DNA of 64,000 bases from Tricholomella constricta (GCA_013368375.1 JAACJP010000016.1:496001-560000); one strand, 5' to 3'. Shown: positions 42,521 to 53,989, counted from the stretch's first letter. Translations and numbers: made by a program. Notes: generated by a model not told the origin, from the letters alone.

Positions 42521-42727
42521 TGTAAGGGGCTGCACCGTGCGCCCACTCCTATTATCGCTTAGTCTCTCGTTCTCTGTCATCGGCCCCCATGGCCCCCGCC
42601 TTAGACATACTTGCTGACCGCCATACTGTTCTTACGCCCCTTTCGTAGCCATTACTCCCACACCGACACCACTACTTAGATTCCTATCAGTCAGCTGGAC
42701 AATTGTTACTCATCCGTAGTCAGCGCC
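42521..42727 (+). repeat. Element E 3' LTR, left part
   Basis: Starts TGTAAGGGG right after GGGGGGGTGA; near-identical to the start of the 5' LTR up to the nested solo LTR. Confidence 0.85.
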
Positions 42728-42731
42728 CCGC

Positions 42732-43777
42732 GCTGTACACCAAACCAGCCCATAATACGGTCATCAACCGCTATGCCACGACGAACACGGCCTCGGACGC
42801 GACCAAGGCACTAAACCGACTGACCGACAATACAACCGACCGACCGACAATACAACCGACTGACCAACAATACGACCAAACAACCGACGCACCGACCAAG
42901 AGACGGAGTAACTAGAAACACCAGCTCTCCTCTCTGGGCGCACAGAGCACGGAACACCGTATAACTTGCCAACGACCGCGCACGTTCCGATGCCAAGGTC
43001 TCAACCCGGCGACAACCAAACCCAATTTGAAATTATTCTAGGGAACGCCTTGCCCAGCCATTCGCAGAAGAGGGTCCGGCCGTACCACGGAGTTCCGCTT
43101 CCAAGAGCCTCTACCAATTGCAAATTCTGTACCGATCACAAATCCGACCCGACGCCTCGAACCGATCAAAAGCTCCTTTGCCAAGCCAAAGAGCGCCACA
43201 CTCCCTAAAAAGAGTCGCGCAGTACCAAGCTTGGCGACGCTTCTCCCAATAAACTAGTAAAACACCTGTCTCACCGGCTCGCAAAAGATGAGTCGGTTGT
43301 ACAGTATAAAGCATACCCGTGTAGTACCTACTTTCTCTAGTGAATTACAGCCCGTATTTTCCCTCACACTCAGAGTGAATAGCTCAAAACCATCGTCTCT
43401 GTCGTCTCTGCTCCGTTCCCATCGTATAAACCGCCGCCGCCATCGTAAAACTCGTAACCGCCGTCTCTGTCACCTCGTATTCGTCGCCCGAACCCGTGAG
43501 TTCTCCATATTAATCTCGTTCGTCTCGTTGTCGCACGACCGACATCGAAAGTCGCGTCGCCGACCTGTTCCATCTGGGAACGTCGTACCCCATCGCCTTC
43601 GTCGTATCCCCGTCGGTTCGACTACTTACGAGTCGGATCGCCTTTTACCTACATCAAACAACACTTACAAACCCTGCACACTCGCGTGTTTGGGGAACTT
43701 TTAACACTTCTCGCCCCCCATAGTTGTTAGTTGTTTTGTTGTTGTGCACAGCACCTACAGGCCTTCTAGCACTATCA
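42732..43777 (+). repeat. Solo LTR of an F-related element nested in the E 3' LTR
   Basis: About 1,045 bp, near the size of the F LTR (1,006 bp). Its right two-thirds align with the F LTR (AGTGAATTACAGCCCGTATT, GGGGAACTTTTAACACTTC, ACAGGCCTTCTAGC) and it ends ACTATCA. No internal element sequence, so it looks like a solo LTR left by recombination. Flanks CCGC and CCAC may be a 4-bp target duplication with one CpG change. Confidence 0.7.
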
Positions 43778-44193
43778 CCACCTTAGTCACCAGCTCGGCG
43801 ATGTAGTATATAAGCCTGGGTTGGAGATAGAATAGATAGAATATCTCCAACTGGGTTGGAGATAGAATAGATAGAATATCTCCAACTGGGTTGGAGATAG
43901 AATAGATAGAATATCTCCAACTGGGTTGGAGATAGAATAGATAGAATATCTCCAACTGGGTTGGAGATAGAATAGATAGAATATCTCCAACTGGGTTGGA
44001 GATAGAATATCTCCAACCTGAACAATAACAGTATCTTCGGGTTTATACATTGATCGACTCTTAGCTTGCTCTCTCGTCGCCCTCCTCACGTTTCGCACTG
44101 TTGATTGCTCACTTGACCGCATTCAGGACTCTCTTGGCTCGCGCCGGCTTGTAGCTCGTCGCTCGCCTTCGCCCATCCGGACGTCCTCCAACA
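43778..44193 (+). repeat. Element E 3' LTR, right part, with expanded palindromic repeat
   Basis: Continues the LTR from CACCTTAGTCACC to CTCCAACA. Contains five head-to-tail copies of a 35-bp unit at 43,818-43,992 that the 5' LTR has in a single shorter form. Confidence 0.85.
43818..43992. repeat. Five tandem 35-bp palindromic units in the E 3' LTR
   Basis: Each unit runs from GGGTTGGAGATAGAA to TATCTCCAACT and can fold on itself. Lies between TATA box and predicted transcript start. The ORFs read through it are repeat artefacts. Confidence 0.9.
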
Positions 44194-44434
44194 GCTGGTA
44201 GCGTGGATTGTGGGAGTACGACACACGTGTTGTGCTTAGAGGATAATCCTTCACTGCTAAAATACACAGCTGCTGACAACATCTAATTCATGATGAATGA
44301 CATTTTGAGCACAATGGCGAGTCCAAGTGCTGACGGCGTGTCCGCTACCCTTGTGATCCACAATTCACAAGGGCATAAAAAATACTTTGTTTATTCATGC
44401 TTGGCTGATGGGCGAAACTAAAGGTTTTACTCGG
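44194..44434. other. Spacer between elements E and F
   Basis: No gene. Ends with TTTTACTCGG, which aligns with the flank of repeat G copy 1 and holds the TCGG target copy of element F. Confidence 0.5.
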
Positions 44435-45440
44435 TGATGTGCACCCTCCGTGGCTGGTCACCGACCGACTGTCCAGTCATGATAAACTGCTCAGGAGCGT
44501 TCGCAGCAATACCTACTGCCCGACTACGATAAACAGCCCTGGAGCGCTCGCGACGATACCGATTGACTCGCCGACTCAAATGCGACTGACCTGGATCGGC
44601 CGACCCTCTTTGAAGCCTTTGGGATTCGGAATAGCCACGCAATCAACCCGTGATGGCGCACGTTTGTTTGTCAGGTGTCAATAACCGATCGGGGCACCAC
44701 CCATGACGCGTCCTCCGGCTCGCTCTTCCGCCTCCTATTCACGGCATGGATCCGCTTACCTCATGGAACTCCGCAACGCCAAGCTTCCCTAACTCATGTC
44801 CGACCCGATACCGCAAATCAACCGATAAACGCGACACACCGACCGGTCCCTCAGAAAACAGGTCGCGCGGTATCAGACTTGGCGACGACCCGACATGAAA
44901 CACCTGCGTGGTCGCACTAAAAGCCGATAAACTTACCTTACTATATAAAACACACCCATGTAGTACCAAAAACCCCCTCCAGTGAATTATAGCCCGTATT
45001 TTCCCTCACGTTCAGAGTTAATAGCTCAAAAGCCATCGTCTCCGTCGTCTCCGAACCGTCCTCATCGTATAAACACGTCGCAAACCGCCATAACCGTCGC
45101 CACTGTCGTAAATCTCGTAAACCGCCGTATCTGTCCGCCCATAGCCGCCGCCCGAACCCGTGAGTTCTCTGTTTTAGCATCGTTCGTCTCGTTGTCGCAT
45201 CACCGACATCAACAGTCGCGTTGCTGACCCGTTCCAGCTGGGAGCTATTGCATACTATCGCGCTCGTCGCATCGTCGTCGGTTCGACTAATATCTAGTTG
45301 GATCGTCTTTACCTTCGTCCAAACCATCCTTTTAGCCCTGCACACTTGCGTGTTTGGGAACTTTTAACACTTCTCGCCCCCTATAGTTGTTAGTTGTTTT
45401 GTTGTTGTGTACAGCACCTACAGGCCTTCTAGCTCTATCA
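44435..45440 (+). repeat. Element F 5' LTR
   Basis: 1,006 bp, TGAT..ATCA ends. TATATAAAA at about 44,942-44,950. Confidence 0.93.
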
Positions 45441-45443
45441 TTC

Positions 45444-45460
45444 TGGAGCCCACCGCGAGG
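45444..45460 (+). other. Primer-binding site, tRNA type (element F)
   Basis: TGGAGCCCACCGCGAGG, 3 nt after the LTR: begins with TGG, complementary to a tRNA CCA end. The tRNA was not identified. Contrasts with the self-priming sites of A, C and E. Confidence 0.5.
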
Positions 45461-48216
45461 GTTTTAAAAACCACCGCCGAACACGCAACCTTCTTCCACT
45501 TCTTCGTAAAAACTTACGACGCGGCAGCCATTCCGCCGGAAACCCGACAAGAAACGAGAGCCCGAACCCTTCGTGCCGAAATCCGCGCTGTCTTCGGAGA
45601 GGCCGACACCGACTCAGAATCCCTCTCCCCGCTCTTTCACTCAGTAACCCCACATCGCGCGATCCACAGCAACCTCAGTCCCCTCTTCTATAGCCCTTTA
45701 TCAGATCTACCATCGCCTACCCCGACCGACCGAACCCCGTCTCGTGAACTGACCGCCTGACCAACTCAGACTCGGACCCCTTTGCATCGGAACTCCCTAC
45801 TACCGACCAAGGAGTAGAATTTAGACTCACTCCCCTATTGCCTACGACACCAGAAACCTCAGATTCTTCCTCACCGTCATATTCCCCCTCTCCGTCCCCT
45901 CTTCAGAGACCAACACCATCTGTCATGGCACAACCACCGATCGTTATGAAGCCAATGCCCGCGCGCGGACAAAGTTCGGCACCGACGTTCTCGCCCAAAC
46001 GCGCGCGCAAACTACGACGGTATTTCTCAGACCTGGATCACCTCTTCACCAAATGTAACGTGGTAGACAAACGAGAAAAGAAAAAGCACGCCACACGATA
46101 CACCGATATCGATACGGCCGACCTATGGGAACAACTCGACGAGTTCGCGAACGGCGCACACGAGGACTGGCGAAAAGCGATAATGGCACTTTACCCAGGA
46201 GCTAGCGAGGAAAGAAAGTACTCGATGGCCGACCTCGACCACCTGATCAGAGAACGACACCGACTGGGGATCCAATCCAACAGCAACCTCGGAGAATATT
46301 ATTGACAGTTCCTTCCAATCACTCAATTCCTTGTCAGCAAAGACTGACTCTCGAAAAACGAACGCGACCGCCAATTTCGCCGCGCATTCCAGTCCGACTT
46401 ATGGTCAAAAATCCATCGCAGACTCGAAATCCTAGATCCAAACCACCACCCCGATGACCCCTACTCCACCGAAAACATTCATGCGGCGGCCGAACACATC
46501 CTCCACGGAACCAGCGCCATCGGGCGACAAGAGGAGCATGTACGAGCGCCACCACAAGTTACGATCGTGCCAAGCGGATCGTTAGCAGACGCGACCAAGC
46601 TGGCGACTATGAGCCAGCCCCTCAAACTGGAAGAGCTCTACGAAAAGATCCATCTCCTAGAACAACATATCCACCGATTAGAACACACTACAGGGAGCGA
46701 CGGTAATCGGCCAAACCGGGTACCTCACGACAACTGTCACTTTTGCGGTGGCGAAGGACATTACATTCCCAACTGTCCCATATGTCAACAATACATGGCC
46801 GAAGGGCGCTGCCGCCGACGACCCGAAGACAACAAAATAGGGCTACCAAGCGGCGCGCTCATACCACTTGGGACACCAGGCAGATACATAAAAGACAAGA
46901 TCGACGAGTGGCACAGACGTAACCCCAACCAATTAGCAACAGGACAGCTATCGGCTAACGCGAACCCGACCGAGGGCATGATGCTAGAAATACTACAATT
47001 CAACGATATCACCAACCACGACTTGAAAATCGAGGATCGAATGGTCGTATTGGAGCGGGAACTCAACACATTGCGTGCACGGAAAGAGGTCTTCGATGGA
47101 GTAGAACTTATTAGTCGCGCACCGCAGAAGCGACCTGTCACTATCGAGACCATTCAAGACGCCGACGCTCCGACCACCAAGGAAGTACCCACATCGCGAA
47201 CTACACCGGACGCGAAGAAAAGCGACGCTAAAGCTCCCCCACTACCATCCAATATACCACTGATCCCTAGCACCAGAACCGACCCAGCGACCGCTACGCG
47301 CGACAAAGCGCCGATTCACCCGTTCTCCAATATTCCCGACAATCGCTACGTACCTCCCACCACACGGAACTTAGCTGCCACCGAAAAAGCGAGAACCGAT
47401 AGCGCATATCGAACCCAAGCGCCCATTTCCGACCCAACTAAATCGGCCGACCTCTTTGAACGCGCGCTTGACTCGACAATGTCGGTAACCGTCAGAGATC
47501 TTTGCGGAGTCGCACCAGAGATCCGCGGAAAATTCAGGGACGCCAACACACCCAAGCGAATCATAAACAGCAACCTTATTACGGTATACAACAAAGCCCC
47601 TGCATCCGCCTACATAGAAGAACTCGATGCACTCCCCTGTGAAGGCAATAGCGACAACGCGACGCCACCGCCAGGTGCGCTAGTCACCGGCGACGTCTAC
47701 GACACGTACTACCAAAACCTGTTACCTGGAGAATGCCCCGACAGACTGATCGTCGCGATGGAATCGCACGCGCTTAGATCCATCATGCTGATGGTCGACG
47801 CAAGGGAACAAATCGAAAGCATTGTGGATAGCGGATGTCAAATCATTGCAATGTCGGAGGAGGTCTGCCATGGATTGGGAGTCAAATACGACCCAACCAT
47901 CGTTCTCCAAATGCAGTCCGCGAACGATACGACTGACCCATTGCTCAGACTAGCGCGAAACGTACCATGCACCATAGGCGAAGTCACTCTCTATCTCCAG
48001 ATGCACGTCATTCGTAACCCCGCATACGACATACTCCTCGGCCGACCATTCGACGTACTCACCTGCTCCAATGTCAAAACGCGCTCTGCTGACGACACCA
48101 TTATAATTATCACCGATCCAAACACTCAGGAAGTCATCGCGATCCCGACCTTCGCACGTGGACAGCATCGCCGCCCCAAGAAAGACGTAAATTTTCGTTT
48201 ACTCTCGAGGAATTAA
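45461..48216 (+). pseudogene. gag: Element F gag-protease ORF (two in-frame TGA, one upstream frame change)
   Basis: The frame from about 45,770 to the TAA at 48,214-48,216 is broken only by TGA at 46303-46305 and 46345-46347, both consistent with CGA to TGA. An upstream ORF in another frame (45,459-45,760: TARVLKTTAEHATFFHFFVK) probably holds the Gag N-terminus. Downstream of the stops: a capsid-like helical region, CCHC knuckle CHFCGGEGHYIPNC (46,735-46,776), a long polar linker, and a retropepsin with IVDSGCQIIAMSEEV (about 47,820) and YDILLGRPFD. Gag packages RNA; the protease matures the polyprotein. Codons past the second TGA remain open for 600+ residues, so decay is recent. Confidence 0.82.
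48189..48195 (+). other. -1 frameshift slippery heptamer AAATTTT (element F)
   Basis: gag-protease frame A AAT TTT, seven codons before TAA at 48214-48216; the -1 frame is open across it and runs directly into pol (KFSFTLEELSHDHGDLALLL). Fits X XXY YYZ. Confidence 0.6.
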
Positions 48217-51200
48217 GCCACGATCACGGTGATCTTGCGCTCCTCCTCGAGTACGACCCGCGGAGCTATACCCCAACTGTTATTTCCTTTTGTGAACTTC
48301 CTTCCGAACCTAATAGCGACGATACCCACGACGCCCAACTTGCTTCACTCTACGTCACAACACCAGGACTGACGCCTCCCTTCCCCGTCAACAAATCTTT
48401 TATCCTCGCCTCACCGACGAACTCCGCCGACTCCCTACCGCACTATGATCGCAACACCGGTTTACCAATTCCGACCGACACAAACACGTTCGCCGTTAAA
48501 ATTAAAGGTGTACAAACCAAAAAAAAGTACAAACCTGTCGCGCAGAAAGTACGATCTATCATCGCTAGCTGCCCCGACCACTTCAGGATAGAACGAAACA
48601 TATTGGGTGATCCCCTCGCTGACATACCAATACTACATCCCAATCCACCACCATTCCGGCCCATGGGACGCTACACTTTGGAACGCAAAGAAGACCTCGA
48701 CCGAGAACACCCAGACTTCCTAACACCCGGCGAGCGCGCCATTATGCACGACCTCATGTGCAAACAGAACCTCGCATTCGCATGGGACGATTCCGAACGA
48801 GGTAGCTTTCGGTCGGACTTCTTTCCCCCCATCGATATCCCAGTTGTCGCACACACACCTTGGATTGAGCGCAATATCCCTATACCGCCTGGCATCTACG
48901 ACGAAGTTTGCGACATTATCAAAACTAAGCTTGCTGCTGGCGTTTACGAGCCATCCAACTCCAGCTACCGGTCGCGTTGGTTCTGCACTCTGAAAAAGAA
49001 TGGCAAGTTCTGCCTTGTGCACAGCCTTGAACCGCTCAATCGTGTCACGATCCGACACTCTGGTGTCACTCCGATACCAGACCATGTCGCTGAACAATTC
49101 GCAGGTCGCATTTGCAGCGCAATGTTAGACCTGTTCGTCGGTTACGACGAGCGACTGATTGCCCCATCATCGCGCGATCTTACAACTTTCCAAACACCAT
49201 TCGGCGCACTGCGCTTGGTTACTTTGCCCATGGGTTGGACCAACTCCGTGCCCATCTTCCATGATGATGTCACTTACATCCTACAACCTGAGATCCCCGA
49301 CTACACACTCCCGTATATCGATGATGCCGCTGTTAAAGGACCCGCAACTTGGTACCCCGACCCCGACACCGGCATACCGAAAGCGCATCCCGACAACCCC
49401 AACGTCAGAATCGCAATCTGGGAGTTCTTCAATAATGTCAATCGGATTCTCCAGCGCATGAAATATTGCAGCGGCACGTTCTCAGGAAAGAAACTAGTCT
49501 TATGCGCACCAGAATTTAAAGTCCTGGGGCACGTCTGCACACCTGCCGGTCGCGTACCCGACACCGACCGACTCGCGTTGTTACAAAACTGGAAGTCGTG
49601 CGCCACTCTATCAGAATTACGCGTGTTCCTCGGCACCGTTGGGGTACTCAGGATCTTCGTGAAAAATTTCGCACACCGCGCACACCACTTGGTGAAACTG
49701 ACCCGTAAAGACGCGGTTTTCGAGTTCGGGCCCGACCAGATGGCAGCACAACGCGACATCGTGGAAGCAATCGCGGAAGCTAAGCTGCTAGTACCCATCA
49801 ATTATACCTCAGACAATCCAGTTATCCTCGCCATCGACACCTCACACATCGCAGTCGGATTCTATCTCTGTCAAGCCGACCCAGTCGATCAGGGCCGACG
49901 CCGATACAATCGCTTCGGCTCCATTACCCTGAACGATCGCGAATCACGATTTCCCCAACCAAAACTCGAGTTCTATGGTCTCTTCCGTGCACTTGGAGCG
50001 TTGCGACTCTACGTCATAGGCGTACGAAACCTGGTCATTGAAGTCGACGCACAGTATATCAAAGGAATGCTATCACACCCCGACATCCAGCCATCGGCCT
50101 CAATCAACAGATGGATCGTGTCCGTCCTCATGTTCCATTTCGAGCTAGTCCATGTAAAAGGAACATTTCATGGACCGGATGGCCTGTCTCGTCGTCCACG
50201 GCAGCCCGACGACCCATCTGACACTTACGACGAGGAAGAGGCCGAGTTCGAAGATTGGGTCGACCGTATGCAGGGCCTCATGCACATTATCCAGCCTTTA
50301 CCACAGCCACCTTCCGACCTCCACGTGTTGCAGATCTTCGCTATGGCTCAAATCTCAAGTAAGGAGGAGATGGTAGTAGGGAACGCGATACCACCAGACT
50401 CAACAGTCTACGAAGCTACAACCGACTCCCCACGACAGTCCCGAATCCGTACCGACGACGAAACAGGAATAATAGACCCAAACTCGGACCAAACTAGCAT
50501 GACATACGACGACGTACCCAGAACCGACGCTGCTAAAACCCAAGACCAACGCATAAACACCGTCAGACAGTGGTTGACTGATCTCAGGCGCCCAGAAGAC
50601 ATGTCGGATGATCAGTACGCGACCTTCATCCACTACGCCACCGGATTCTTCCTAGACGGAACGCGACTTTGCAGGAGAGACAGACAAGGCGCACATAAAT
50701 TAGTCGCTGTCCCGATGCATGACTAGCGATCCTACGAGCAGTACACGACAACCTCGGACACAAGTGTTTCTATGCGACTCGCGCGACCCTACTTGAGCGC
50801 TTCTGGTGGCCCAACGTTCGGGCCGACGTGGTATGGTATGTTCAGACGTGCCACATATGTCAGATCCAACAGACGACCAAAGTACTCATACCTCCGACCG
50901 TCGCGACACCGGCACCACTCTTCGCGAAAATGTACATCGACACCATGCACCTCCCAGCATCTAACAGTTTCAAATACATTGTCCAAGGCCGCTGCTCCCT
51001 CATCCACTTCCCAGAATGGCGCGCTCTCCGGAAAGAAAACAGTCGCACCCTAGGCGATTGGATGTACGAAGACATCATCTGCCGGTGGGGAGGGCTACGC
51101 GAGATCGTAACCGATAACGGGCCAGCGTTCATCAAAGCAGCCGAACACCTCACGAAGAAATATCACATACATAATATCCGCATCTCGGGTTACAACTCTA

Positions 51201-51928
51201 AAGCCAATGGTCTGGTCGAGCGACCCCACTTCGACGTCAGGCAGTCGCTCTTCAAAGCAGCCGATGGAAACGAAAACAAATGGTCGCAGTCTGCCTATTC
51301 AGTCTTCTGGGCCGAACGAGTCACAATCCGCAAACGAATGGGATGCTCCCCTTATTACGCCGCAACGGGCACCCATCCTCTATTATCACTCGATATCGTC
51401 GAAGCTACGTATATGCAACCACCGCCCGACTCCATCCTGTCATCTACCGACCTATTGACGTGCCGAGCGATCGCGTTACAGAAGCGATCAACTGACCTGG
51501 ACCGACTGCATTCAGACGTCTACAAGGCGAGGCGACAAGCAGCGCTTCGCTTCGAACTGAAACATGCCAGGACCCTTCGCGACTACAATTTTAAACGTGG
51601 GGACCTCATCCTCATGCGAAACACTAAAGTCGAGAAGTCGCTCAATCGCAAGATGCGACCTAGGTATCTAGGACCACTAGTGGTGATCTCCCGTAACCGC
51701 GGCGGCACGTACATAGTCTGCAAACTCGACGGCACGGTCTTACACCGACCCGTGGCAGCGTTCCGACTCACCCCATACTTCGCACGAAACCATATTCCCT
51801 TGCCCGACAGCGCACTGGATATCGACACACAGCGCCTCCGAGAACTAGAAGCGACCACGCTCACCGACGACGAGGACCGACCTGAAACGGAAATCAACGA
51901 TTCAGGGTCGGAAGACGAACAGAGCTGA
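48213..51928 (+). pseudogene. pol: Element F pol (RT, RNase H, integrase) with one frameshift
   Basis: Open in the -1 frame from the slippery site to 50,726: linker with TKKKYKPVAQKVR, RT (SRWFCTLKKNGKFCLVHSLEPLN; YIDDAAVKGP at about 49,314), RNase H (AIDTSHIAVGFYL near 49,830; DAQYIKGML), then the start of integrase. An apparent one-base loss near 50,725 moves the rest to another frame (to 51,928): zinc region HDNLGHKCF..CHIC, catalytic D in YIDTM, D in VTDNGPAF and E in NGLVERPHF (34 residues between the last two), GPL module RYLGPLVVIS. No chromodomain. Only this single lesion interrupts pol. Confidence 0.85.
50355..50372 (+). other. Copy of the polypurine tract inside pol (possible central PPT)
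   Basis: TCAAGTAAGGAGGAGATG is identical over 18 nt to 55401-55418, the tract preceding the 3' LTR. It lies within the pol reading frame (ISSKEEMVVG). A second site of plus-strand priming is plausible. Confidence 0.55.
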
Positions 51929-52145
51929 TCGGTCCGAATCGGTCAACTGTATACCCATTTATTTAAACTTCTCTTCCAAACTTCCCCCTCCCCACTCAGC
52001 CCTGTTCACACTTCAGATCACGAAAAGAAAAATCACGACTTGTTACAATACTTAGCCCATTTTGCGGGCGCCCAGAAAATAATGAATTTACAACAAAAGC
52101 CAAGACACCAAGAAACCCACCCGCGACCAAACCCGACTAGCCACC

Positions 52146-53989
52146 CTACTCTTCTGCCCCAAAACCACCGATCCCACCCCAAACCGCGCCGTCGTCAGCA
52201 GCCCCCTCCTCAGCCCGAGCCTCGGCGTACAGTTGTTCGAGCCGATCGTCCACCTCGTCGAGGGCCGCCACGGTGTCGGTCAACCGTCGTCGTGCATGGG
52301 TTAACGAGTCCCGAGCGACTTCCAGACGGGCCGCAGCAAGATGGGCCTCCTGTACCAAGGTGCGCAGCACGGCATGGCGAGAAGCGCGGAGTGTCTGGAG
52401 ACCGACGATATCAGATGCCTCGACAAGCGACTGCGCATCCAGGGGATCACGTCCGAGCATCTCATGCGCTTCCGCCACCGCGTCGTGCACCCCGAGCGGG
52501 ACGTGTTCACCATGGAGAAATTCCGACCCGACGACCCCCATTTCCGCCCGAACCGCCGCAGCATGCAGAGAGGCCCCCCGGATGTGCTCGCCCTTCACGA
52601 TGGGAAACGGGAGAACCGGATCCGACTCGTGTGGGGCGGCTCCTGCTTCGCCCTCCTCGTCGAAATTCGCCGCCACCCCACCTACCGCTGCGCGTCGCCG
52701 GGGACGCCCGGAGGCAGCAGCAGATGTCGCTACACCGGAAAGCAAGAAACACCCTTTCCGCTGCGCCTGGCAGTGGAGACAGGAGCCGCAATCGGGGTTC
52801 TGGGGGCAAGCCACTCCCTGCTTACGACAGCGATCGCACTTCAAAGAAATAGAGGGATTTCAGTACACGATCCCCGAAGACAAACACAGGAACACTTACG
52901 GGCGGCTCGCGCTCGAACCACCCCGCCTTCTTCAACAGCGCGACGCGCTCCTCTGTGGCCGCCCCTCGGCGCTTCCCCTTTGCCCTTTTGGGAGCCAGCG
53001 TCGCAGCGTCGTCGTCAACATCCGCCGTTCGTTTACGCTTGAGGTGGAAGGGAGGAACGAGTACCTCCACCTTTGATTTCCTGCCTGAGAACGAAGTCAG
53101 GGGCCGGCCACTCACAGAACAGAAGACAGCGGAGAAGGACGGCCCCCACTTACTCGGCCGGCATGCGGAGCGATGTAACGCTATCTCCTGCACCGAAATC
53201 AGCGTGGAGCCAACGACAGAAAAGGAAGTCCAAGACGAACCGATTCGCCTATCGATGACGCGCTCAGATGCGCCTCCTCTTCCGATTCCGCCTCCTCACC
53301 AGACTGAGCCACCACCGTCACAACCTCAGGCTTCTCGCGCATCTCCCGGCCTGTCGGTCGTGGCCGGGGACGAGACGGCTGAGTGACTTGAGGAGGCGAC
53401 GACCCATCCGCTAGAAGAGGCATCGAGTGGCCCCGGTCGGTCCCCGACGCTTCCTCAACCGCCCGCTCCATCACATCACCCAAATCACCGTCGTCCGCGC
53501 CTGCACCCTGCTCCTCCCCCACGCTGACTGGGACATCGACCGGAACTGCTGAAGGCGCCAGCGGCGCGCCCCACCGAGTCCTCTTGCGTCTCAAGGGAAC
53601 GGCGTCCCACTGGGTAGAATGCACTCGCAACGCCGGAACGGTATCCTCCTATCAGACGCGTCACACACCAGCTAGGGACAGAGGAAAGCGACGAAGGGAG
53701 GGAGCGAACGTACCAGAGGCAGGTCAGAAGGGCGAAAGACAAAAAACCGCTCAGCCAATGCGGCGTCACGACGGATACAACCCCAAATGACGCGCTTCGC
53801 CGTCGATTCCGCCTTCCAGACCACCCGGTCGGGCCCAGGCGCCTGCAGATGCAGCCGACAAAGACCAGTGCGCAGATCCTCCAGTAAAGGGACGCGCTCA
53901 TTGGGCGGCAGATCGACAGGAAGGGCCAACCAGCGCAGCCAGTCCTCCTTTAGTTCAGCGAGAGTGTTGGTAGGGAGGGAAGACGACAT
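52146..53989 (-). CDS. Element F antisense accessory gene 1: spliced, Zn2Cys6-like protein
   Basis: Minus-strand gene between pol and the 3' LTR. ATG at 53989 (MSSSLPTNTLAELKEDWLRW); first exon ends at a GTACGT donor at 53713; next exon starts EDTVPALRVHSTQWD after CTGATAG. Later exons give KVEVLVPPFHLKRKRTADVDDD with basic nuclear-signal-like stretches (KRAKGKRR), then across a GTAAGT..TTGAAG intron CDRCRKQGVACPQNPDC, continuing GSCLHCQAQRKGC. The cysteines fit C-x2-C-x6-C-x8-C-x2-C-x6-C, the fungal Zn2Cys6 pattern (one extra Cys inside). The C-terminus is helical (LRASRHAVLRTLVQEAH..LTDTVAALDEVDDRLEQL) then acidic-glycine. DNA binding and regulation of the element or host are inferred. Some middle exon borders are uncertain. 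Confidence 0.6.

Larger units (their letters stand above)
40908..44193 (+). mobile_element. LTR element E: small non-autonomous element coding for a KH-domain protein
   Basis: 5' LTR 40908-41363 (TGTAAGGGG..CTCTAACA, 456 bp), about 1.16 kb internal region, polypurine tract GAGGGGGGGTGA, and a 3' LTR from 42521 that is split by a solo LTR (42732-43777) and ends at 44193. Target copies GTTGG and GCTGG differ by one base. No protease, RT or integrase is present. LTR ends, tract and self-priming PBS resemble those of chromoviruses A and C, suggesting their enzymes move it (inference). Confidence 0.85.

Noticed and set aside
43755..44122. Repetitive ORFs (IYSISNPVGDILSILS-type) on the minus strand
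   Set aside because: Products of the 35-bp tandem repeat in the E LTR, 35 bp not being a multiple of three.
44194..44434. Possible gene between E and F
   Set aside because: Only short unsupported ORFs.
50720..50730. Programmed frameshift in F pol near the start of integrase
   Set aside because: No slippery heptamer there and no known element shifts inside integrase; a one-base loss explains it.
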